From DATEMK01 sp035275625 (lineage in GTDB: Bacteria; Bacteroidota; Bacteroidia; AKYH767-A; OLB10): a stretch of DNA of 14,820 bases. The notes below the pieces were generated by a model. It had not been told where the DNA came from, searched no databases, and was given only the letters and a program-made list of their open reading frames with translations. Below are positions 1 through 7,200 of the stretch, piece after piece. How positions within the stretch are numbered: position 1 is the stretch's first letter; every line of letters begins with the position of its first letter. The stretch lies in assembly GCA_035275625.1 (NCBI GenBank), contig DATEMK010000367.1, positions 1 to 14,820 on the forward strand, read 5' to 3'. The position numbers were made by a program, and so were the translations under genes.

Positions 1-461
1 GCACCCATTCCTACATAACCATAAAGCCCTGCAAAAAAACCAACGGCCAATGCGCGCACGCCCCCGGGAAAATTCGCTTTTACGGCCCATGAATTGGTGG
101 CAGTATTGTATTCCCACCAATCCTGGAAAAGCGTTCCTAAAGTATTTTGTCCTGTACCCGCATAAGCTTTACCGGAAATGGTATTTGCAAAACATGCCGC
201 GCCTGAGCGGGCGGGTCCCGGGAAAGTAGCTTTTTGCGTCCATGTATTGGTATTGGCATTGTATGCCCACAAATCTTTTACTGACATATTAGTTGTATCA
301 GTACCCCATCCTATATAACCAAAGTTCCCAATGCTGAATGATATGGGAAGAGTTCTTTTAAATCCGGGGAAATCGGCTTTCTGAGTCCAGTAATCTGCTT
401 TAAGCGAAAGTGAAATTAAAAGCGAAAAAGCTAAAATGGTGAGTGTGTATAATTTTTTCAT
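1..461 (-). CDS. Secreted kelch-repeat protein, 5' part (3' end beyond window)
   Basis: Reading the minus strand from ATG at 461 gives 153 codons with no stop before the window edge, so the C-terminus is missing. The protein opens with a signal peptide (MKKLYTLTILAFSLLISLSL, likely cleaved after KA at about residue 22). What follows is kelch-like repeats of about 50-60 residues, with the recurring pattern of a W-TQKA-FPG strand, an aromatic/glycine strand (FGYIGWGTD, GKAYAGTGQ, YGYVGMG) and a D-W-YN-NTW segment. This is typical of a beta-propeller exported to the periplasm or cell surface in Bacteroidota. Many such proteins end in a T9SS sorting domain, but that part is outside the window. 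It lies downstream of lepA on the same strand (135 bases apart) and has its own candidate promoter. The partner or ligand is unknown. Confidence 0.85.
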   Translation of the reverse strand, partial: MKKLYTLTILAFSLLISLSLKADYWTQKADFPGFKRTLPISFSIGNFGYIGWGTDTTNMSVKDLWAYNANTNTWTQKATFPGPARSGAACFANTISGKAYAGTGQNTLGTLFQDWWEYNTATNSWAVKANFPGGVRALAVGFFAGLYGYVGMG

Positions 462-476
462 GCGGAATTTTTTTGC

Positions 477-484
477 CAAAAATA
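477..484 (-). promoter_or_regulatory. Candidate Bacteroidota -7 element for the kelch gene
   Basis: The minus strand reads TATTTTTG here, an exact match to TAnnTTTG. It would place the transcription start about 9 bases before the ATG at 461, giving a very short leader. No convincing -33 TTTG at normal spacing was seen, and the area is AT-rich, so a chance match is possible. Confidence 0.4.
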
Positions 485-596
485 AGAAACAAAATCAGAA
501 AATCAGATAATTTTTCAGTACACCTTTAAATTTGAGGAGGTAAAGGGTAGGAAAAGAAAAATTATTAAACAGAAATCGTGAAAGAGCTGAGTTAAA

Positions 597-2384
597 TCAA
601 TCCAGCTTCAGCACCGCCAAAAATGCCTGCTGCGGAATCTCCACACTGCCTACTTGCCGCATCCGTTTCTTGCCTTCTTTTTGTTTTTCCAAAAGTTTGC
701 GCTTTCGCGAAATATCTCCTCCGTAACATTTTGCCGTCACATCTTTGCGTAAAGCCTTTACAGTTTCACGGGCAATTATTTTTGCACCAATGGAAGCCTG
801 GATCACAATTTCAAACTGCTGGCGGGTTAAAAGTTCTTTCAGCTTTTCGCACATTTTTCGTCCGAAACTCTGGGCATGTTCGCGGTGAATAAGCGCGCTC
901 AATGCATCCACAGGCTCACCATTCAAACGAATGTCGAGTTTCACAAGGTCGCTTGTCTGGTACTGCAGCGGATGATAATCAAAAGAAGCGTATCCTTTTG
1001 AAATAGTTTTAAGCTTATCATAAAAATCAAAAACTATTTCTGCTAAAGGCATATTAAAAGAAAGCTCCACCCGGTCGGTAGTCAGATAACTCTGACCGGT
1101 TATCACACCCCGTTTGCCAATGCATAAAGTCATGATAGAACCGGTATATTCTGCCTTTGTAATGATGGACGCCTTTATATAAGGCTCCTCAATGCGTTCA
1201 AGCCTTGCGGGATCGGGCATGTCGCTCGGGTTATTAATTTCAAGCAAATCACCGTTGGTAAGATAGGCTTTATAAGATACGTTGGGAACGGTAGTAATCA
1301 CCGTCATGTTGAACTCGCGTTCCAATCGCTCCTGGATAATTTCCATGTGCAGCATGCCAAGAAAACCACAGCGAAAACCAAACCCGAGTGCCGCTGAACT
1401 TTCGGGTTCAAATACAAGCGAGGCATCGTTTAACTGTAATTTTTCCATAGCACCGCGCAGTTCTTCGTAATCATCCGTATCCACAGGATAAATTCCGGCA
1501 AACACCATGGGCTTCACATCTTCAAAACCTTCAATGGCTGCTTTGCACGGGCGTTCAACATGCGTAATAGTGTCGCCTACTTTTACTTCCTTAGCTTCTT
1601 TTATTCCGGAAATAATATATCCCACATCACCGGCACTTACCACGCTTCGGGGTTCTTTATCCAGCCTTAAAATTCCTACTTCATCAGCATTATACTCCTG
1701 GTTGGTGGCAAAAAATTTAACTTTATCATTCTTCCTGATCTCCCCATCCACCACTTTAAAATAGGCAATAATGCCCCGGAAAGAATTGAATACCGAATCA
1801 AATATCAGCGCTTTCAGAGGAGCCGTTGAATCGCCTTTTGGCGGGTGAATGCGTTCTACAATCGCGCGAAGAATATCATACACGCCTAAACCTGTTTTCG
1901 CGCTTGCAGGAATAATGTCTTCACGTTTGCATCCCACCAAATCAACAATCTGGTCTTTGACCATTTCAGGATTGGCGCTTTCGAGATCAATTTTATTCAA
2001 TACAGGAATGATTTCAAGATCATTTTCAAGAGCGAGATAAAGATTGGAAATAGTTTGTGCCTGTATTCCCTGTGCGGCATCAACAATTAATAAAGCGCCT
2101 TCGCAGGCAGCAATGGAACGCGAAACCTCGTAGCTGAAATCAACATGGCCCGGAGTATCAATAAGATTAAGAACATATTTTTTTCCATCCAGCTCATAAT
2201 TCATCTGGATTGCATGGCTCTTGATTGTAATGCCGCGTTCGCGTTCCAGGTCCATATCATCCAAAACCTGGTTTTGAGCCTGCCGTTTGTCAATGGTATG
2301 GGTATATTCCAATAACCTGTCGGCAAGGGTGCTCTTGCCATGGTCAATATGAGCAATGATGCAAAAGTTGCGGAGGTGTTGCAT
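597..2384 (-). CDS. lepA: Elongation factor 4 (LepA), ribosome back-translocating GTPase
   Basis: Full-length LepA/EF4 of 595 residues, close to the family's usual ~600. It is a translational GTPase that acts on the 70S ribosome and in initiation or assembly quality control. Visible motifs: G1 AHIDHGKST (11-19), the switch I region with RERGITIKS (48-56), G3 DTPGH (76-80), G4 NKID (130-133) and G5 SAKTG (about 160-164). EF-G-like domains II, III and V follow, including the EF-G-like segment GFGFRCGFLGMLHMEII. The LepA-specific C-terminal domain is recognisable from the CYGGDISRKRKLLEKQKEGK motif and the conserved end near IPQQAFLAVL. The ATG at 2384 begins the canonical MQHLRNFCIIAHIDHGK N-terminus. 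It is transcribed divergently from the sigma-factor gene, with a candidate promoter about 90 bases upstream. Nothing is missing or damaged. Confidence 0.98.
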   Translation of the reverse strand: MQHLRNFCIIAHIDHGKSTLADRLLEYTHTIDKRQAQNQVLDDMDLERERGITIKSHAIQMNYELDGKKYVLNLIDTPGHVDFSYEVSRSIAACEGALLIVDAAQGIQAQTISNLYLALENDLEIIPVLNKIDLESANPEMVKDQIVDLVGCKREDIIPASAKTGLGVYDILRAIVERIHPPKGDSTAPLKALIFDSVFNSFRGIIAYFKVVDGEIRKNDKVKFFATNQEYNADEVGILRLDKEPRSVVSAGDVGYIISGIKEAKEVKVGDTITHVERPCKAAIEGFEDVKPMVFAGIYPVDTDDYEELRGAMEKLQLNDASLVFEPESSAALGFGFRCGFLGMLHMEIIQERLEREFNMTVITTVPNVSYKAYLTNGDLLEINNPSDMPDPARLERIEEPYIKASIITKAEYTGSIMTLCIGKRGVITGQSYLTTDRVELSFNMPLAEIVFDFYDKLKTISKGYASFDYHPLQYQTSDLVKLDIRLNGEPVDALSALIHREHAQSFGRKMCEKLKELLTRQQFEIVIQASIGAKIIARETVKALRKDVTAKCYGGDISRKRKLLEKQKEGKKRMRQVGSVEIPQQAFLAVLKLD

Positions 2385-2399
2385 GAAGGGGAGTGAAGT

Positions 2400-2427
2400 T
2401 TTAAAGTTTAAAGTTTAAAGTCTAAAG
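2400..2427. repeat. Heptamer repeat array, arm 1 (TTTAAAG x3 plus TCTAAAG)
   Basis: Four 7-bp units in tandem: three exact TTTAAAG and one variant TCTAAAG. The array lies between the lepA start codon and its candidate promoter, so it would be transcribed into the lepA leader. The reverse-complement unit forms a second array at 2551-2590, so the two together are an interrupted inverted repeat. Confidence 0.85.
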
Positions 2428-2473
2428 TTTTGTTAAAAATGGTTTCAATCAACTCTAAACATTTAAGTGGCTG

Positions 2474-2481
2474 CAAAATTA
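2474..2481 (-). promoter_or_regulatory. Candidate lepA promoter (-7 element)
   Basis: The minus strand reads TAATTTTG, an exact TAnnTTTG match. A TTTTG lies 23 bases further upstream and could serve as the -33 element, though the spacing is a little long. This would give a lepA leader of roughly 80-85 bases containing the first heptamer array. Confidence 0.45.
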
Positions 2482-2516
2482 AGGTTTTATTCTGCAATCT
2501 ACTGCAAAACTTGCAC

Positions 2517-2590
2517 CTTAAACTTTAAACTTCCTGGTCGCGTCAGCCAACTTTAAACTTTAAACTTTAAACTTTAAACTCTAAACTTTT
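2517..2590. repeat. Heptamer repeat array, arm 2 (CTTTAAA units, interrupted)
   Basis: Units of CTTTAAA, the reverse complement of arm 1. One degenerate and one exact unit lie at 2517-2529. A 21-base unrelated GC-rich spacer follows (2530-2550, containing GGTCGCGTCAGCC). Then come four exact CTTTAAA units at 2551-2578 and one CTCTAAA at 2579-2585. The array ends 6 bases before the -7 element of the sigma-factor promoter and so covers its -33 region. Confidence 0.85.
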
Positions 2591-2595
2591 TCCCC

Positions 2596-2603
2596 TATCT
2601 TTG
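2596..2603 (+). promoter_or_regulatory. Promoter of the ECF sigma-factor gene (-7 element)
   Basis: TATCTTTG, an exact and common form of the Bacteroidota TAnnTTTG -7 element. The start of transcription would be near 2610, about 10 bases before the leader ORF and about 45 before the sigma-factor ATG. No canonical -33 TTTG is seen; that position lies in the CTTTAAA array. Confidence 0.6.
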
Positions 2604-2620
2604 AAAAAAATCCCACAACC

Positions 2621-2659
2621 ATGCAACCTTTTGTTCCTAAATTGCATCTTGGTAAATGA
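2621..2659 (+). CDS. Possible 12-residue leader ORF overlapping the sigma-factor start
   Basis: ATG at 2621 opens a 12-codon frame (MQPFVPKLHLGK) whose TGA (2657-2659) overlaps the ATG of the sigma factor in an ATGA junction. It lies just downstream of the TATCTTTG promoter, so it would be the first start codon on the transcript. The sigma factor has no clear Shine-Dalgarno sequence, so translation could be coupled to this ORF. The peptide has no recognisable homology and the ORF is short enough to arise by chance. I see the overlap; the function is inferred. Confidence 0.35.
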   Translation: MQPFVPKLHLGK

Positions 2660-3204
2660 ACGGTCATAAAATGACGGATGAACAATTACTTCGAGGCTGT
2701 AAAGAAAAAAATTTAAGCGCACAGAAGCAGTTCTATGACCGCTTTGCAAAAAAAATGATGGGTGTTTGTCTTCGATATGCTGACAGTGCTGCTGAAGCCC
2801 AGGATATTTTGCAGGATGGCTTTATCAAAGTCTTTGAACGGATAGAATCTTACAAAGCAACAGGGTCGCTCGAAGGATGGATTAAAAGAATAATGGTAAA
2901 TACGGCTTTGGATAATTTCAGGCGAAGAAAACAAGAGCGGAACAATATTGAACTTGATGTTAATGATGCATATCACAATTCCTATGAAGAAGCTCAGGAT
3001 AATATTTCAGCAAAAGAACTGCTTGGACTTATTCAAAAGCTTCCTGCCGGTTACCGGACTGTGTTTAATCTTTTTGCAATCGAAGGATACTCGCACAAAG
3101 AAATAAGCGAACTGCTCGGGATACATGAAAGCACATCCAAATCACAATACTCAAGAGCAAAAATGCACTTGCAAAAAACAATTCAGTTAGAAAAAATTTA
3201 TTAA
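2656..3204 (+). CDS. RNA polymerase ECF-type sigma-70 family factor
   Basis: The 182-residue length and architecture are those of a Bacteroidota ECF sigma factor, which redirects RNA polymerase to a small regulon when released by its anti-sigma partner. Region 2 spans about residues 25-97 (FYDRFAKKMMGVCLRY, then AQDILQDGFIKVFERI, then GWIKRIMVNTALDNFRR, the -10-binding part). Region 4 spans about 123-178 (LPAGYRTVFNLFAIEGYSHK followed by the helix-turn-helix EISELLGIHESTSKSQYSRA). There is no region 1.1 or 3. ATG 2656 overlaps the stop of a 12-codon upstream ORF. An in-frame ATG at 2671 (giving MTDEQLL) resembles the usual family N-terminus and is an alternative start. It is followed after 28 bases by a membrane protein of anti-sigma type, which is the expected partner. 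Confidence 0.93.
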   Translation: MNGHKMTDEQLLRGCKEKNLSAQKQFYDRFAKKMMGVCLRYADSAAEAQDILQDGFIKVFERIESYKATGSLEGWIKRIMVNTALDNFRRRKQERNNIELDVNDAYHNSYEEAQDNISAKELLGLIQKLPAGYRTVFNLFAIEGYSHKEISELLGIHESTSKSQYSRAKMHLQKTIQLEKIY

Positions 3205-3219
3205 GTACAGAACACATAA

Positions 3220-3230
3220 CGAATAACGAA
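3220..3230 (-). repeat. Dispersed intergenic repeat TTCGTTATTCG (minus-strand copy)
   Basis: An 11-base motif present here in reverse orientation, between the sigma-factor and anti-sigma genes. The same 11-mer recurs at 12211-12221 and twice at 13524-13559, always in a gap between genes of an operon. Confidence 0.7.
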
Positions 3231-3232
3231 CA

Positions 3233-4225
3233 GTGGAATACAGGGAAGATTTAGAACAATTAGTTAAGAATACATTTGACAATTTTGAAGCGGATGTAAA
3301 TCCCGATGCATGGATAAACATTCAAAATGGACTGAATGTTCCGCCTGCTGCAAACCCGGATTCAATTGCAGGCAATGTTTCCACGGGAGCAAAGCTGACG
3401 GCTGTTTCTTCTAAATTTATTATCATGGCTGTTACTGCAATTATTGGAGTTACAACAGCCGTAGTTTATTTCTCGTCAGATAATACTTTGGATAATACTA
3501 TTGCTGATGCTAACCCGGCAAATGAATCAAAAACTGTTCAAAGCTATTTGCCTGTTTCGGTCTCATCGGATGCTGAAAACAAGAATTTTTCAGAGGCCGA
3601 AAGTGCAAAAAAAGAAGAGCATACTGTTCCATCTTTTTCTTCAGACGAAATAGTTAAAAATGAGGAGCCGCAACCTTCCAAAGACAATAGCGCATATTAT
3701 TCAAGCGCCAATGAAGATGTTGTTGCCTCTATGGACAAGAAAAATGCGGAAAATATTCAGGAAGAAAAAAATCAGGGTGCAGATGAGAAGTTGCAAAATA
3801 ATCTGCCTCCGTCAACTCCTCCTGTGAGTGATGAAATCAAATCCGGGGAAAACAGTTCAGCGGAAGATGAATCATCAAATCAAAATAATGATGAAGATGT
3901 AAGCACCGCTGCACCTTTATTGAAAGAAGAAAAAAACATTGAAGCATATTTGGGATCCATTGTAAACGCAATTACTCCAAACGGTGACGGTAAAAATGAT
4001 GCATTTGTAATTGAAGGAAAAAACCTTAAGAGTTTAAAAGTTTCTATCATAGACCGTTCAGGAAAAATAATTCATCAATGGAATAATTTGCACGGATTCT
4101 GGGATGGCAAGCTTCAAAACGGAGAACCAGCAAAAGCAGGGACGTACATTTATGATATATTTGCGCAGACAAATTCCGGCAGCCCCATATCTAAAAGCGG
4201 AACTATCTATTTACTGTTGAAATAA
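3233..4225 (+). CDS. Putative anti-sigma membrane protein with C-terminal type B T9SS/CHU_C-like domain
   Basis: A 330-residue protein directly after an ECF sigma gene. Residues 1-60 are cytoplasmic in this model and include NTFDNFEADVNPDAWINIQN, resembling the short N-terminal motif (F..FEA.....W..I) of Bacteroidota membrane proteins encoded next to ECF sigma factors. One membrane helix spans about 61-80 (KFIIMAVTAIIGVTTAVVYF). Residues ~82-235 are a long acidic, Ser/Asn/Glu-rich, low-complexity periplasmic linker. Residues ~240-330 are a gliding-motility-associated C-terminal domain, recognised by NAITPNGDGKNDAF, then DRSGKIIHQW, WDGK and AGTYIYDIF. The start is GTG at 3233, with no in-frame ATG nearby that keeps the N-terminal motif. 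The anti-sigma role is inferred from position and topology; no classical ZAS zinc motif is present. The odd point is the secretion-type domain on a membrane-anchored protein, since it lacks a cleavable signal peptide. Confidence 0.75.
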   Translation: MEYREDLEQLVKNTFDNFEADVNPDAWINIQNGLNVPPAANPDSIAGNVSTGAKLTAVSSKFIIMAVTAIIGVTTAVVYFSSDNTLDNTIADANPANESKTVQSYLPVSVSSDAENKNFSEAESAKKEEHTVPSFSSDEIVKNEEPQPSKDNSAYYSSANEDVVASMDKKNAENIQEEKNQGADEKLQNNLPPSTPPVSDEIKSGENSSAEDESSNQNNDEDVSTAAPLLKEEKNIEAYLGSIVNAITPNGDGKNDAFVIEGKNLKSLKVSIIDRSGKIIHQWNNLHGFWDGKLQNGEPAKAGTYIYDIFAQTNSGSPISKSGTIYLLLK

Positions 4226-4282
4226 CCTATTCGATTTATATTTAAACAAACATTCATTCAAATTAACAATCACCCAATTATT

Positions 4283-7200
4283 ATGAAAAAAGTTCTTTAC
4301 TTCCAGATTCTCCTATTAACATTATTATTAGGCGCATTCAGCTCCAAAACTGCCGAAGCCAGCCATGCAACCGGAGCCGATTTAACATACACTTACCAGG
4401 GACCCAATCAATACCTTTTGACTTTCAGATATTACAGGGATTGCGCTGGGATTCCCGCACCCGGAACAGTTACCATTTGCTACTCGTCCGCTTCTTGTGC
4501 ATTAAATGGCACCGTTATTTTGAATACTATTCCCGGAACAGGATTGGAAATTCCTCCTTCACCATGTCTTCCTGCCACAACTACTTCCTGTAATGGCGGT
4601 TCAGGGTATGGCGTCCAGGAATGGATCTACCAGGGAACTGTAACATTGCCAAATACCTGTTTTGACTGGATATTCTCATTTGAAGAATGTTGCAGGAATG
4701 CTCAAATAACTACTTTGACGGGCGCTGCAGGCACCGGATTATTTGTGAGTACCAAATTAGATAACTTGAATTATGCAGTAAACAGTTCACCCTATTTTAA
4801 CAATATACCGGTAACACAATTTTGTACAAACAACCAGTTTTATTATAACCAGCAGGCAACCGATCCTGATGGTGATTCGCTCGTTTATACCTTGGTGGCT
4901 GCTGAAGATGCGGGTTTTGGATGTCCCCAGACCGGTTTTAATTTAACATATAACGCGCCATATTCCGCCACAAATCCGATTGCTACTCTTAATGGAGTTA
5001 ATTTAAATACTTCAACAGGATTAATTTCTTTTGTTCCGACATTAGTGCAGGTGGGTGTTATTTGTGTAAGAGTGGATGAATACAGGAACGGGACCCAGAT
5101 TGGAAGCGTAAAACGCGATATTCAAATGAACGTTGTCGGGGGGTGTATCATAACCATTCCATCATTTGATTCAACTCTATATAATACCAATACATCGCAT
5201 TTTACCATTTATGCCGGCTGTGGCGACACTTCAATAATTCTTTCTTTCCAGGATCCTATTCAATGCGGCTCTATTGTTCCGACAGATGTGCGCGCATCTG
5301 ATCCTAACGGTTTGCCAAATCCGGTTATGTCTGCAACGGCAATAAATTGCCAAAGTGGTTTAACCGACAGCATCTTAGTTACCTTCCTCTATCCTTTCAC
5401 GGCCGGAACTACTTTTGTTTTTACCAAAATAGGCAACGATGCAAATACATTTCTGAGTGAATGCGGATCGCAAATGCCGGAGTTTGATTCTATTGCTGTA
5501 ATAGTTGTTGATTCGGGCCTGTATACCATACCGGTTCAAAATGTTTCTTGTTTCTTTACCCAGCTTACCGTAACCTTTCCTGTAGATCTTAGTTGCAATA
5601 CACTTACAGCAAATGCAAGCGACTTTACTTTTGTGGATGCAACAAGTACAAATTTTCCAATTGTATCGGTTACTACCAATTGCAATTCGGGCAACCAGTA
5701 TGATTTTACAAACCAGCTCACCTTTACCTTTGCCGGAGGAGTGCAGGGAACGGGACCATATTACCTGATTGTTGATTCAGGGATTGACCTGAATACTGTT
5801 GCGAACAGGTGCGGAACATTCTTTGACGAGGGTGATACACTTGCCATTTTTAACGTTACCAATAATATTATTGTGAACCTCGGCCCTGATCTTACCATCT
5901 GTGCATCCGATCCTTTACCAATTTTAAATGCGGGAAACCCCGGGGTTACTTTCACCTGGTACTTTAACGGTGTTGTCCTTCCGAATGATACCGGTCAGAC
6001 ACTTTTAGCCGACTCTTCAGGAACCTATTCTGTAGTTTGTTTTTATAGCGGTACCTGCCAGGGTTCTGATACGATTAATATACTGATTACACCGGCTCCC
6101 AGTCCTAATGTCGGGGCCGATACAAGTATTTGTGTGGGTGATCCTCTCCCGACTTTTATTGTTACCGGGATAGTCGGAAATGCCACTTACCAGTGGTATT
6201 TTAACGGATTCCTTCTTGCCGGTGACACGCTTTCGACTCTTGTGCCTGATACATCTCTCGGTTCAGGAACATATTCTGTGATTGTCAATACAGGAGGCTC
6301 CTGTAACGGTAATGATGATCTTTTATTCACCATTAATCCGGCATTAGTTCCTAATGTTGGTCCGGATACTACTATATGCCTGAATGATCCTCTTACCTTA
6401 ACAGCGGGTGTTGTTGCAAATAGTTATCAATGGTATGATCAAAATGGAATTATTCCAGGTGCAACAGGTTCATTTTACCAGGTAAACACAGGAGGGACTC
6501 CCGGGAATTATACTTATTATGTGATTGCAACGGGACCATGCCAGGGTGTTGACACAATGCATTTAACTATTAATGCCATTCCAAGTGTAAATTTAACCGG
6601 GAACACCGTTGCGTGCCTTACAGATACACTTTTTGCAAATGTAGGCGGAACCGGAACTTACCAGTGGTATGTTGATGGCAACCTTACAACAATAACAGAC
6701 TCGATATTTATTGTTACTCTCATAGATGGTACTCCTCATACTTATACTGTTGTAGTAAGTAATGGAACGTGCCAGGATTCCACCCAATTAACTGTTACAG
6801 TTTATCCAAATGCTCCGACTCCGACAGTTACAGACATTGCTTATTGTTCCGGCACCACTATTCCTCCTCTTGATGCAGGGGTAACAGGAGTAAGTTATTT
6901 ATGGTCAAATGGCGCCACTACTCAAACTATAACTCCATCCGGTCCGGGGACATATACAATTACAGTAAGTATAGGAGGGGGAATTTGTACTGCTTCTGCA
7001 AGCGCAACTGTCTTAGAAACCACTACTCCCCAGCCAACATTAAGCCCGGTTTCAAGATGTTCGGGTGATACAAATCCGGTAGTGCTTAATCCGGGCGCAA
7101 GCGGAACGTCTTATCAATGGTATTACAATTCAGGACTAATTACCGGTGCCACTAATTCTACCTACAGCGTTCCGCAACCATTTGTTCCCGGAAACTACAG

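Noticed and set aside
4226..4282. Possible separate promoter (TATATTTA) before the giant surface protein
   Set aside because: It differs from TAnnTTTG at the final G, in an AT-rich gap; too weak to call.
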